Shown piece after piece: positions 18,634-27,526 of a stretch of DNA of 32,338 bases (position 1 is the first letter of the stretch; each line of letters starts with the position of its first letter). Position numbers and translations under genes: made by a program. Origin of the DNA: Candidatus Omnitrophota bacterium (lineage in GTDB: Bacteria; Omnitrophota; Gorgyraeia; JABMRG01); NCBI GenBank assembly GCA_013202525.1, contig JABMQS010000007.1:1-32338 (forward strand), read 5' to 3'. Below the pieces are notes generated by a model. The model made no database searches. It was given only the letters and a program-made list of their open reading frames with translations, and was not told where the DNA came from.

Positions 18634-19403
18634 CAACCTTTCTTTTTATCCTTCGTAAGTTCCCAGTACTTGGCCCAGTTCAGGAAGTGGACCCATGCAA
18701 ACAATACAGAAAATATAAGACCATAGATCCCTTCCAGGAAACCTTTCTTTTTCACATAGAACTTCCAGAACCTCTTAAGCGGCATTACGGTCAGGTTATA
18801 TCTGATAGTCTTCTCATCCAGGATGCCGTCCGTGTCAAGGATCTTGCGTGCCTCTAACGCGGAATAGCCATTGTGCCTTTCTATAAACTGCTGCAGAGAA
18901 TCGAATGGGTAGTGCTCCACCGCGCCCTCGATCTTACCGACCTTGCCATCCACAATAAGGGTCTCGTGTATTTGTCCCTTGTAGCGCGCCTTGCCTTTCT
19001 TTAAGAAGTGCAAAGAGTAATGATACCACCCGCCGTGACGCATAAAGTGGCCCAGGAAAAAATTCTTCCTACGAAACTTAAATGCGGAAAATCCCCTGTC
19101 GTCCTCAAGGATCTGCTCTATATCCTTCCTTAAGCCCTCTGTGACTATCTCATCGGCATCGAGCTTTAGTATCCAGTCTCCTGATGAGTTGTCTATGCCT
19201 ATATTGCACTCTGTGTCAAAACTGCCCTCGAACCTGTGCTGAACCACCTTTACGCCGTATCTTTTGCATATATCGACTGTGCGGTCCCTGCTATAACCAT
19301 CGACAGCGACTATCTCATCCGCCCAGGTGACTGAATCGAGGCAGTTGGTTATCCTCGACTCCTCGTTTTTGACGATCAAAAGGGCTGTTAATCTCTTCCT
19401 CAT
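18633..19403 (-). CDS. GT2 glycosyltransferase, LPS core (WaaE/KdtX-like)
   Basis: Cytoplasmic-face glycosyltransferase of 256 residues. It starts MRKRLTALLIVKNEESRITN, the family 2 nucleotide-binding entry of the LPS core beta-glucosyltransferase type. VDGYSRDRTVDIC and the metal-binding LDADE (81-85) follow. The second half has the conserved KGQIHETLIV segment and a hydrophobic region near the C-terminus (GLIFSVLFAWVHFLNW) that may attach to the membrane. It resembles the GT2 half of the fusion protein at 29279-30589. An AAAGGAAG site precedes the ATG, 9 bp after the previous gene. Donor and acceptor are unknown. Confidence 0.9.
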   Translation of the reverse strand: MRKRLTALLIVKNEESRITNCLDSVTWADEIVAVDGYSRDRTVDICKRYGVKVVQHRFEGSFDTECNIGIDNSSGDWILKLDADEIVTEGLRKDIEQILEDDRGFSAFKFRRKNFFLGHFMRHGGWYHYSLHFLKKGKARYKGQIHETLIVDGKVGKIEGAVEHYPFDSLQQFIERHNGYSALEARKILDTDGILDEKTIRYNLTVMPLKRFWKFYVKKKGFLEGIYGLIFSVLFAWVHFLNWAKYWELTKDKKKG

Positions 19404-19412
19404 ACTCTTCCT

Positions 19413-20498
19413 TTACAATAGCCTCTCTACGGCATCGATCACGGCGTCATCTGAAACCTTGTTAAGGCAATCGATATGGGTGCATTCCGGTACCTTGAAA
19501 TTCCTGTAGCAGGGCCTGCACTCAAGGCCTTCGTTTCGAACCACAATATCCCCTTCACCGAGAGGATACGGGCCATAGGCCTTATCGTCTACGGGCCCGA
19601 AGATCGAAACCGTCTTTGTCTTACAGGCAACAGCTATATGGAGCGGCCCTCCATCATTAGTGACAAGAAGTTTGGCGCGTCTTACTATAGCAGCAAAGGT
19701 CAGGAGGTCTGTCTCGCCGCATAGGTCTGTGCACTCAGGGCACTGGCTTCTGATATAATCGCATATCGGTTTATCATCGCTGCTTCCCAATAGAACGATC
19801 TTTATCTTCTTCTCACCGGACAGCCTCTTCGTTACCCTGGCAAAACCCTCTTTTGGCCACTGTTTTCTAAAAGAGGTCTCGCCCCAGCTCGCACCGCCTC
19901 CTGGGGCAACGCAAATAAAGGATTCATCCTTTCTTAAACCCTTTGCCGCGAGCATCTCTTCTGATCTTTCTTCGTTCTCCTGCGGTATATAGATCTTAAG
20001 GCCGGGCTTATCCAACGGCGTTATCCCCGCAAGGCCCAAAAGCTCCTCATAATATTCAGCGATGTGCCTGTTCTCATAGGCCCTGGGCAAGGCTATTCTT
20101 TTAGTCAGAAAGAGGCCCCTTTTACGGTAGTCATAACCTATCCTCTCCCTTATGCCTGCCAGCATCAAGAGGAGTCCGTACTCACGGGCAAGCGAGAGAT
20201 CGAAGACAGCGTCAAAACCTTCCCTGCCTATATCCTTAAACAGGCTGAATATCTTCCCGATGCATCTGGACTTTGAGATCTTCCATATCTGGCGAAACTC
20301 ATCCTTTTCAAATATGAAGGCCTTATCGACCTTGGGGTTAGAAAGGATAAGCGGCGCTGTCCTTATATTGCATACATATCCGACATAGTTGTCTGGGGAC
20401 TGCGCCTTTATGGCCTCTATTATAGGGGTGGTGAACAAGACATCCCCTATGCCAAAAGGGTTGACTATAAGAAATCTTTTACTGCGTATTGCGTTCAT
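19413..20498 (-). CDS. Glycosyltransferase family 9 (heptosyltransferase-like), copy 1
   Basis: Probably transfers a heptose or related sugar from an ADP-sugar onto a lipid A-core or similar acceptor. The 361-residue protein has the GT9 N-terminal glycine turn PFGIGDVLFTTPIIEAI (14-30), a central CVAPGGGASWGETSFRKQWP donor-site segment, and VTNDGGPLHIA (279-289). The C-terminus carries four Cys, C327-x2-C330-x8-C339-x4-C344, in a spacing shared loosely with the two other GT9 proteins here. The start overlaps the previous stop by 4 bp. The substrate assignment relies on GT9 family knowledge and on the gmhB-like gene nearby. Confidence 0.92.
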   Translation of the reverse strand: MNAIRSKRFLIVNPFGIGDVLFTTPIIEAIKAQSPDNYVGYVCNIRTAPLILSNPKVDKAFIFEKDEFRQIWKISKSRCIGKIFSLFKDIGREGFDAVFDLSLAREYGLLLMLAGIRERIGYDYRKRGLFLTKRIALPRAYENRHIAEYYEELLGLAGITPLDKPGLKIYIPQENEERSEEMLAAKGLRKDESFICVAPGGGASWGETSFRKQWPKEGFARVTKRLSGEKKIKIVLLGSSDDKPICDYIRSQCPECTDLCGETDLLTFAAIVRRAKLLVTNDGGPLHIAVACKTKTVSIFGPVDDKAYGPYPLGEGDIVVRNEGLECRPCYRNFKVPECTHIDCLNKVSDDAVIDAVERLL

Positions 20499-21544
20499 TG
20501 TAATATCTTCATAGCGGCCTCAAAGACCTCTTTGGGTGTAATGCTCGTTAAACACTTATAGGCGATGTTACATTCCCTGTCAAGGCACGGGGAACACCCG
20601 GGATCCTTATGAAATACTATATGGCCCTCCCCATAAGGCCCCCACCTCTTGGGACTTGTACCTGGTGTATTTCTGCCGAATACCGCTACTACCTTTGTCC
20701 CTACTGCCGCAGCAACATGCATGGGCCCATTGTCATTCGAGATGCACAGATCGGCCTTCTTCATCATGGCCCCAAGCTGTTTCACTGACAAAAATCCCGC
20801 GAAATTAGCCACATAGCTTTTGTTGCTGCCCGATAAGATCTTATTGCAGAGAGGCCCCTCTGCCTTATCGCCTATAGCGACCACCCGCACATTTGATGCT
20901 ACCAACTGCCTGACCACGTCCCTGAAGCTCTCTGCCGGCCACTTCTTAGCAGGATTGCTGCTTCCTGGATGCACGACTACAAGCTTTCCTTCCCTTATTA
21001 CCAGATGCTGCAGAAGCAGGTCATCAACATAGGTGTCATCTCTATCCCTGACAGGAAAAGAAGGTGCAAGCCTGCCAGCTGCAATACCAAAGGCCCTTAA
21101 CAGGCCCAGATTATAGTCGACCTCGTGCATGCCGCCTTCAGATGATGTATCATTGAGCTTGTAATTCAGCAGAAAACCCCACTTCCTGTTAAAGCCCAGG
21201 CGGTAACGTATGCCTGCCAGAAAGACCGCAATGTGCAATGCCCTATGAGGATTCAATACCACCGCCATATCAAAGGATAGCTTCTTCAACACACTACCTA
21301 AGGTAATCGCCTCCTGTATCGAGACATCCCTGTTAATGGTACTAAACGTTATAACCTCTTCTACATCACTCCTGCCGGATATAACATCGGCGGAATAGCT
21401 GGACGTCACAAAGGTTATAGCTGCCTCCGGAAACCTCCACTTGAGGGCCTCTATGACGGGCGTGCAAAGCAATACCTCGCCTATGCGGTCTGTCCTCAAT
21501 ACCACGATCCTGTTCACATCTGTAAACTCGACGTTATTTTCCAT
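20495..21544 (-). CDS. Glycosyltransferase family 9 (heptosyltransferase II-like), copy 2
   Basis: A 349-residue GT9 enzyme. It begins with a short extension and then RIVVLRTDRIGEVLLCTPVI, the usual first strand and turn. VVHPGSSNPAKKWPAESF is the typical mid-protein donor-binding segment of ADP-heptose:LPS heptosyltransferases, and ISNDNGPMHVA (268-278) is the conserved C-terminal domain motif. Four Cys lie close to the C-terminus (317, 320, 325, 331). AAGGAGG sits 7 bases ahead of the ATG, the best ribosome-binding site in this block. The gene overlaps the ligase gene by 11 bp. Confidence 0.93.
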   Translation of the reverse strand: MENNVEFTDVNRIVVLRTDRIGEVLLCTPVIEALKWRFPEAAITFVTSSYSADVISGRSDVEEVITFSTINRDVSIQEAITLGSVLKKLSFDMAVVLNPHRALHIAVFLAGIRYRLGFNRKWGFLLNYKLNDTSSEGGMHEVDYNLGLLRAFGIAAGRLAPSFPVRDRDDTYVDDLLLQHLVIREGKLVVVHPGSSNPAKKWPAESFRDVVRQLVASNVRVVAIGDKAEGPLCNKILSGSNKSYVANFAGFLSVKQLGAMMKKADLCISNDNGPMHVAAAVGTKVVAVFGRNTPGTSPKRWGPYGEGHIVFHKDPGCSPCLDRECNIAYKCLTSITPKEVFEAAMKILQ

Positions 21545-22757
21545 CAGCCATCCTCCTTAAAGATACTGTAAGCCCAAGGCACATGAATATGAATGCCGAA
21601 AGGACTACAGAATAGAGATGCGTATCGACTACGCAATGGGCTAAGAATCCTATCACGCCTGCAAGCAGGCCCAGAGAAAGATCACGTTCCAGCGGATCTT
21701 TGTGCAGTCTTATGCTCCTGCTGGCCGTGAAGACCAGTATAAGAAGAAACGCTATAAAGATACCGGCGCCCACAATGCCTGTTTCTGCCGCCATATGCAG
21801 GTAACTGTTATGCGTATACCTCACATCAGGATAGTCGGCAGGCTTATATTTAGGGAAGTTCTTCGTATATGTGTTTACGCCGACGCCCAATACAGGATGA
21901 TCCCTTACCATATCCGCTGTCCCGCTCCACAGCTTAATACGTTCCCATATAGTCCCACCGCTGTTAATGGTCGAAATATCGGAAAATCTGTCCTTGATCG
22001 AATGCGGCATAAAAAGCGGTGAGGCCAAAAGCAGAATCAATATAATCACAAAGAGCTTTTTGCTCCTCATGAATGCCATGTATAAGAGCGCTATCAAAAA
22101 TCCAATCCATGCACCTCTTGAATCGGTGGTTACCAGACACCAGAAAGCCGGTAATAATACTACCGAGAGCATAATCCTCATCTTTAAGCTGCGGCCTTTC
22201 GAAAATATGAGACTCATAAGCAGGGGTATTATAACGACAAGATATGCCCCGAAGTCATTGGCATGCCTGAAAGAAGATGATACCCTGTGCAGATAATCAT
22301 ACGGATCTATGGTACGATGACGTATAAGGTCTGTGCCGATTATATACTGCAGGATACCGTTTAGGCAGATGAAAAACGCTACCCCGAACATAACATATAC
22401 CAACCTCTCTATCCTGGCCCTTGTGCGGAAATAGTCTATTGTCGCCATAAAAAGAGCGGCATGCTTTATAACCTTAAAGAGTCCCCTTATGCTCTCATGC
22501 ATATAGCCTGTGTTTATAAAAGAAGCCAGGGTCCACGCCGAAAGTAGTACAAGCAGGATGCTTAAGATCCCGCCGGGCAGGCTATAATCCTTTTTTAGTA
22601 TCTTGCCTATAATCCATAGTGCTATTATCGAGGCTGTTGCGATCTCGGTTAATGCATTGGAGAATGTTATACCAAGAACCAGAAGGTAGAACGACAGAGC
22701 TGTGAGCTTATCACAGACATCCAGGATCTTATCTTTATACACAGGTGCTCCTTTCAT
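21534..22757 (-). CDS. O-antigen ligase/polymerase family membrane protein (Wzy_C)
   Basis: Polytopic inner-membrane protein of about 407 residues with roughly ten or more hydrophobic segments. The large periplasmic loop typical of Wzy/WaaL proteins is visible: GVGVNTYTKNFPKYKPAD followed by YTHNSYLHMAAETGIVG, which holds the conserved His residues. It would join or polymerise O-antigen or similar polysaccharide units on the periplasmic side. Start choice is uncertain: the ATG at 22755-22757 overlaps the previous stop, but a GTG at 22740-22742 has AAAGGAG five bases upstream and gives a protein about five residues shorter. Ligase and polymerase cannot be separated by sequence alone. Confidence 0.9.
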   Translation of the reverse strand: MKGAPVYKDKILDVCDKLTALSFYLLVLGITFSNALTEIATASIIALWIIGKILKKDYSLPGGILSILLVLLSAWTLASFINTGYMHESIRGLFKVIKHAALFMATIDYFRTRARIERLVYVMFGVAFFICLNGILQYIIGTDLIRHRTIDPYDYLHRVSSSFRHANDFGAYLVVIIPLLMSLIFSKGRSLKMRIMLSVVLLPAFWCLVTTDSRGAWIGFLIALLYMAFMRSKKLFVIILILLLASPLFMPHSIKDRFSDISTINSGGTIWERIKLWSGTADMVRDHPVLGVGVNTYTKNFPKYKPADYPDVRYTHNSYLHMAAETGIVGAGIFIAFLLILVFTASRSIRLHKDPLERDLSLGLLAGVIGFLAHCVVDTHLYSVVLSAFIFMCLGLTVSLRRMADGK

Positions 22758-24169
22758 CAATACGCGTGTTCTGATTTTGAAAACAAGGTCTGTGATACGG
22801 ACATCATCAGTATCTTTATATCAAACATCAGCGACCAGTTCTCAACATAGTAGAGGTCATACTTGGTCCTCTCCTCTATTGAGGTATCGCCACGCAGGCC
22901 GTTTATCTGCGCCCAGCCGGTCACACCGGACCTGATCTTGTGCCTGGACATATACCTGGGTATGTCCTCTTTAAACTTATCGACAAACTCCGGCCTTTCG
23001 GGGCGCGGGCCTACCATGCTCATCTGGCCCCTCAGTACATTTATAAACTGGGGCAGTTCATCAAGGTTGTTTCTCCTCAGGAAAGTACCGATATTTGTCC
23101 TGCGCGGGTCATCCTTCTTTGCCCATACAGCGCCTGTCTCCTTCTCGGCCTTATCTATCATCGTCCTGAACTTCAAGATATTAAAACGAGTCCCGTCCTC
23201 ACCGATCCTCTTCTGCCGGTAGAATACCGGCCCCGGAGAACCCAGCTTTACCAATATTGCTATTATAAGAAACGCCGGGAGCAGCACAATAAGGCCTATG
23301 GTAGAACCCGTAAGATCCATCATCCTCTTTATAAACCTGTTGTAGTTCAATGAGAGCGGGCTCTCCTTCAGCCCCAGCAGCGGTATGCCGTCTATATTCT
23401 CCATGTCGACCTGTGAGGTTATCATGCCCAGGAGGTCAGCTATCAAACGGAACTTTATCATCCTCTTCTCACATTCGAGTATCACGGACATGATCTTCTC
23501 ACGGGGCAGCGAATGCACAGTCAGTATTACCTCCTCTATATCCCTGCGTGAGAGGATCTCATTGAGGCTGTCGATCTCACCGATGACAGAGACATCATCC
23601 AGGGCCTGCTGTTTCTGCTCACCTGAGACAGCGACCGCGCCGGCTACCCTATAATTCCAATGGGGGTTGCCCTTTATGTGCCTTATGATCCGCAGGGCAG
23701 TGGCGCCTGTGCCTATCAACAGAAGGTTTGAAAAATCCTTATTTGTGCTTCTTAACATAAAGCGCGCCCTGTTTATGATAAACCTTCCAAGCGATACAAA
23801 GATTATAAGGTCTATCCAGCAGATAAGGAGCATCATCCTGGAGTAGGAGAAGTCCCTGTATATAAAGGTGGCGGCCATAAAGATAACGAGCCCCGCTGTC
23901 ATGGCCTTTACTACAGCCAGAGACTCATCCAGAATGGAGAGCCTCCTCTTTAAGGCGTAGAGCCCAAAAGACTGCATGATAAAGACAAGCAGTATGCATA
24001 TGATAGGCAGGGGTTTCATATATTCGGCAATATCCGGTATGCCGTGTATGACGGGTATGATACCGCTGTTAAATCTGAGCCAGTAGGCGAACATAAAGGC
24101 AAAACTTATCATAAACAGATCACTGACTATCCGCGTAAACTCAAATAGAAAATAACTTCTCTGCTTCAT
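22757..24169 (-). CDS. Undecaprenyl-phosphate sugar phosphotransferase (WbaP/WcaJ type)
   Basis: Initiates polysaccharide assembly by moving a sugar-1-phosphate from a UDP-sugar to undecaprenyl phosphate in the inner membrane. The 470-residue protein has four predicted N-terminal membrane segments (to about 135), a Rossmann-like CoA-binding type region (about 145-220) with LLLIGTGATALRII, and a C-terminal bacterial sugar transferase domain from about 280. That domain shows KRMMDLTGS, the membrane hairpin with LLPAFLIIAILVKLGSPGP, then FYRQKRIGEDG, FNILKFRTM, RRNNLDELPQ and MVGPRPERPEF, all diagnostic. Glucose-1-phosphate transfer is typical of this architecture, but galactose is possible. It lies 2 bp after the GT4 gene. 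Confidence 0.95.
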   Translation of the reverse strand: MKQRSYFLFEFTRIVSDLFMISFAFMFAYWLRFNSGIIPVIHGIPDIAEYMKPLPIICILLVFIMQSFGLYALKRRLSILDESLAVVKAMTAGLVIFMAATFIYRDFSYSRMMLLICWIDLIIFVSLGRFIINRARFMLRSTNKDFSNLLLIGTGATALRIIRHIKGNPHWNYRVAGAVAVSGEQKQQALDDVSVIGEIDSLNEILSRRDIEEVILTVHSLPREKIMSVILECEKRMIKFRLIADLLGMITSQVDMENIDGIPLLGLKESPLSLNYNRFIKRMMDLTGSTIGLIVLLPAFLIIAILVKLGSPGPVFYRQKRIGEDGTRFNILKFRTMIDKAEKETGAVWAKKDDPRRTNIGTFLRRNNLDELPQFINVLRGQMSMVGPRPERPEFVDKFKEDIPRYMSRHKIRSGVTGWAQINGLRGDTSIEERTKYDLYYVENWSLMFDIKILMMSVSQTLFSKSEHAY

Positions 24170-24171
24170 GC

Positions 24172-25302
24172 TTAAACCCTTTCATTGATATACTTTTTAA
24201 TCTTCTCTTTAAATAGCGCTCTGTCAAAGCGCAAGGCATTGCTGCGCAATGCCACCGGGTCAAACTTATCCTTGATGGATTCAAAATACCGGACCGCCTC
24301 TATCAGGGCCTGCGGCGTCTGTTCGTAAAAGAAGACGCCGGTAGGCTCTTGGTTTAATGTCTTTTTATTTATCCCGACGACCGTCTCCAGCGCTCCGCCC
24401 TTTGCGTATGCGATAACCGGCTTTCCGCATGCCTGCGCCTCTACGGGAACTATGCCAAAGTCCTCTTCCCCGGGAAATATAAGGCCCTTGCAACGGGCAA
24501 AATATCCCTTGATCGCTTCATCGTACGCCCAGCCCAGAAATTCTATATTGGGCCCGGCTATCTTCTTTAAATCTTTTTCTGAATTTCCGGTGCCTATGAC
24601 CACAAGCCTCTTGCCCAGCCTGTTGAATGCCTCTATCGCTATATCTATGCGTTTATAGGGGACGAGCGCTGACACGACAAGATAAAAATCTTCCTCCGTC
24701 GTTGAAGGCTTGAGGCCCCCAGCATCTACCGGAGGATATATTACATCAGCATCCCTGTCATAGAATCTTTTGATCCTGTCTTTGATATTATCCGATATAG
24801 CGACAAAAAAGTCAACGCCTTCATTGGACTTAAGATCCCATCTCTTGAACCGTTTTAAAAAAGTCGATATCGCGGCCCTCTCCACAGGATTAAACTCTCC
24901 AAAGTACTCATCAAAGAAGACCCATACATATCTTACCGGGGTGTAGCAGTAACAGATATGTCTTGCGGTATTAGATACCTTGACACCCTTTGCAACGCAG
25001 TGGCTTGAACTAAGAACAAGGTCATATCCTGCCAGGTCAAACCTTTCTATTGCCTTGGGAAACAGCGGGAGATATCTCCTGTATTTTGTGGCTGCCTTAG
25101 GAAGATTCTGTATAAAAGAGGTCTTTATGTCCATGGCCTCTATGGTATCTGAAACAGAACCCTTATTATGCAATAGTGTAAAGAGTGTCGCATCGGGAAA
25201 GAGCTCGCAAAAGACCTCCAGGCACTTTTCCCCGCCCCTCATGCCTGTCAGCCAATCGTGGACTATCGCTACTCTCAAGTTAATCTTACGGAATTGGATC
25301 AT
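24172..25302 (-). CDS. GT4 glycosyltransferase
   Basis: A retaining GT-B glycosyltransferase of about 376 residues in the polysaccharide operon. The N-terminus has VAIVHDWLTGMRGGEKCLEVF, a well-known start for GT4 enzymes acting on exported glycans. The C-terminal domain carries LVVSALVPYKRIDIAIEAF and the donor-site PGEEDFGIVPVEAQACGKPV, which includes the EX7E-type motif. The frame opens with a TTG at 25317, but the ATG at 25300-25302 forms an ATGA overlap with the preceding stop, as in the rest of this operon, so I chose it. Mannosyl transfer is common in such relatives, but the sugar cannot be assigned here. Confidence 0.9.
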   Translation of the reverse strand: MIQFRKINLRVAIVHDWLTGMRGGEKCLEVFCELFPDATLFTLLHNKGSVSDTIEAMDIKTSFIQNLPKAATKYRRYLPLFPKAIERFDLAGYDLVLSSSHCVAKGVKVSNTARHICYCYTPVRYVWVFFDEYFGEFNPVERAAISTFLKRFKRWDLKSNEGVDFFVAISDNIKDRIKRFYDRDADVIYPPVDAGGLKPSTTEEDFYLVVSALVPYKRIDIAIEAFNRLGKRLVVIGTGNSEKDLKKIAGPNIEFLGWAYDEAIKGYFARCKGLIFPGEEDFGIVPVEAQACGKPVIAYAKGGALETVVGINKKTLNQEPTGVFFYEQTPQALIEAVRYFESIKDKFDPVALRSNALRFDRALFKEKIKKYINERV

Positions 25303-26381
25303 AAGCACTGTGCCCAAAGGGTCTTTGTTTGGAAAGCGGTTTTCTGCCAGGAAAAATGCTCAGCCCGCTTCATGCCTTTGTTTATAAGATTTTTTCTTAA
25401 TTCCTCATTGTGCAAAACACTGCAAATCTTCTCTTCCATATCCTTCACATCATATGGATCAAACAACACCCCTGCATCACCCACAACCTCGGGCAGAGAT
25501 GCTGCAGAGGATGCTGCCACCGGTGTCGCGCAGGCCATGGCCTCCAGGGGCGGCAGCCCAAAACCCTCATACAGAGAAGGCATGACCAAAAGGCCTGCAA
25601 GATTGTATATCAGAACCAGTTCCTCTGCTCCTACTTCACCCAGATAGATGCAGTCGCTGGTTTTGACCTTCTTAATTATCGAGGCCTCTTTAGGGTCCTC
25701 TCTTCCCACAAGGACCAGCTTATGCCCGAGCCCTCTTGCGCGCAGCCGGGCGCAGCAATCGATAAGCCTTTCTATATTCTTGTGCATCCTGAGGCTTCCG
25801 ACACATAATATTATCTCTTCGGGCAGATTATACTTATCGCGCACCTGTTTCTTGCCTGCCTCATCATCTACAGGCCTAAACAGAGGGTCTGCTGCTTCAT
25901 ATATGACATCGATCTTACCTTCTGCAGCCGGAGACTTCTCTATTATATCTTTCTTCGTGTTCTCTGAAACAGCAATAATCCTTTTCGCCTTTTTTATCGT
26001 ATTATCAAAGGCCACATGCGCTGCCATGCCCTTAAGCAGGGTGCGCTGTGTCCCGGGAAATTTAAGATATATGAGATCATGTATAGTGACGACCAGGTTA
26101 TCTATCCTTGTAAATGGCACATTGAAATGCGGTATATGGACTATATCAAACCCTTCTCCGGCAAAGGGATTAGATAGGAGCTCTTTTACACTGTAAATCG
26201 GCGCTGCATATTCCCTGATGGCACACCTTTCCGCGCCGGAATACTCTTTCAGCCTGGCCGGATCCCCATATAATACAAACTCAATGGCCTCTTCTGTCGA
26301 TAACAGGCCATTGAGAAGGTTTCTTATGTACCTTCCGATGCCCGGGTGGCCTATCATCCTCGCATCAAAACCTATCCTCAC
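25299..26381 (-). CDS. GT4 glycosyltransferase
   Basis: A 360-residue GT4 enzyme with a GTG start that overlaps the previous gene by 4 bp. It begins with RIGFDARMIGHPGIGRYIRN, the pattern of mannosyltransferase-like GT4 proteins in O-antigen clusters. ILCVGSLRMHKNIERLIDC marks the linker to the donor domain, and PSLYEGFGLPPLEAMACATP is the EX7E donor motif. It is a distant paralogue of the GT4 protein at 28206-29282. No membrane segment is visible; it probably works at the cytoplasmic face on an undecaprenyl-linked intermediate. Confidence 0.9.
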   Translation of the reverse strand: MRIGFDARMIGHPGIGRYIRNLLNGLLSTEEAIEFVLYGDPARLKEYSGAERCAIREYAAPIYSVKELLSNPFAGEGFDIVHIPHFNVPFTRIDNLVVTIHDLIYLKFPGTQRTLLKGMAAHVAFDNTIKKAKRIIAVSENTKKDIIEKSPAAEGKIDVIYEAADPLFRPVDDEAGKKQVRDKYNLPEEIILCVGSLRMHKNIERLIDCCARLRARGLGHKLVLVGREDPKEASIIKKVKTSDCIYLGEVGAEELVLIYNLAGLLVMPSLYEGFGLPPLEAMACATPVAASSAASLPEVVGDAGVLFDPYDVKDMEEKICSVLHNEELRKNLINKGMKRAEHFSWQKTAFQTKTLWAQCL

Positions 26382-27526
26382 AACTTCACCCCTGCAAATA
26401 TCTTATCCACCGCATCAAGGAGGTCATCTATGGTTATCAGGTCCATGCAGATATTGTCCTTGCAGTCCAGCTGCTCGCAGTCTTTGCATGCGATCTCCTT
26501 CTGTATCACGATGGCCTTATCGCTGCGGGGCGCCCAATCCTGCATGGTGTTTGCGCCGCTGTATAACACTACCATCGGGACACCGACCGACGCGGCGAGG
26601 TGGCTGGGCCCGGAGTTTACCCCTACAAAGAGGGTCGACCTCTCAAGCAGGGCAGTAAGCCCTCCAAGGGATGTCTTGCCTGCGTAGTTTATGGCAGGCG
26701 CCTTGACCTTTTCTATTATCTTATCATTGCTGGCCTTGTCCTTTTCAGAACCTACCAGTATCGTCCTGGTATTATACCTGTGATTAAGCAGGTCTATCGA
26801 TTCAACAAAACGTTCATCCATCCACTTGTTTGCAGGATACCCTGCGTGCGGATGAATGGTGACTATAAAATCCTTATTCGTCAGATTGTTCTTCTCAAAG
26901 AAGGTGCGTATGTTAAACTCATCCTTTTGTGAGGGGTAGACCTTGGGCTTATATGTGGCTACGTTTATGCCCATGCTCCTCAGGAGATCGAGGTTATGGC
27001 CTATCGCATGCGCGCCCTCTGTGTATTTGGCCTGCCTGTGCAGCATAAAACCGCCCCCGGTTATGCCATATCCCACCCTGAATTTTACACCGCCTAAAAG
27101 CATAAGTAAGATATGCCTTATATCTCCCCTTAAATCAAAACCCAGGTCATAGTCATGCCTGCGCAGCTCCTTTGCCAGATTAAAGAAGCTCTTGAAATCG
27201 AATATTTTCTTTTTGGCGCGATTGAACCACGGCGCCTCATAGCAGATGACCTCGTCTACATACGGGTTGTTTATCACTATCTCCTTTGCCCAGCTTGCAA
27301 CAAGAAAGGTGATCTTACCGCCCCGGTAGTGCGCCTTCAGGTTCTGCGGTATCGGGGTCGAGTATATCAGGTCCCCTATATGGTCCAGCCTTATAAGCAG
27401 TATTTTGCCCACGTTTCCCGGCTTCTTCTTCTTAAATATATTAAAGGGAAGAAAGACTATCCTTCCGATAGAATCGATAAGAAACGCTAAGAATTTATAG
27501 AATCTGTTCCTGAAGACATACTTCAT
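26378..27526 (-). CDS. Glycosyltransferase family 9 (heptosyltransferase-like), copy 3
   Basis: A 382-residue GT9 protein with an extra N-terminal hydrophobic stretch (MKYVFRNRFYKFLAFLIDSI and beyond, to about 32) before the family start GKILLIRLDHIGDLIYSTPI. The donor-binding ITIHPHAGYPANKWMDERF-type segment and VGVNSGPSHLAASVGVP (301-317) match GT9. The C-terminus has four Cys, C347-x2-C350-x4-C355-x4-C360. The hydrophobic head could anchor it to the inner membrane. Its start overlaps the upstream stop by 4 bp. The transferred sugar is not known; heptose is the family default. Confidence 0.9.
   Translation of the reverse strand: MKYVFRNRFYKFLAFLIDSIGRIVFLPFNIFKKKKPGNVGKILLIRLDHIGDLIYSTPIPQNLKAHYRGGKITFLVASWAKEIVINNPYVDEVICYEAPWFNRAKKKIFDFKSFFNLAKELRRHDYDLGFDLRGDIRHILLMLLGGVKFRVGYGITGGGFMLHRQAKYTEGAHAIGHNLDLLRSMGINVATYKPKVYPSQKDEFNIRTFFEKNNLTNKDFIVTIHPHAGYPANKWMDERFVESIDLLNHRYNTRTILVGSEKDKASNDKIIEKVKAPAINYAGKTSLGGLTALLERSTLFVGVNSGPSHLAASVGVPMVVLYSGANTMQDWAPRSDKAIVIQKEIACKDCEQLDCKDNICMDLITIDDLLDAVDKIFAGVKL

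Noticed and set aside
25648-26196. A 182-codon plus-strand open frame
   Set aside because: Antisense shadow of the GT4 gene at 25299-26381, with no recognisable motif.
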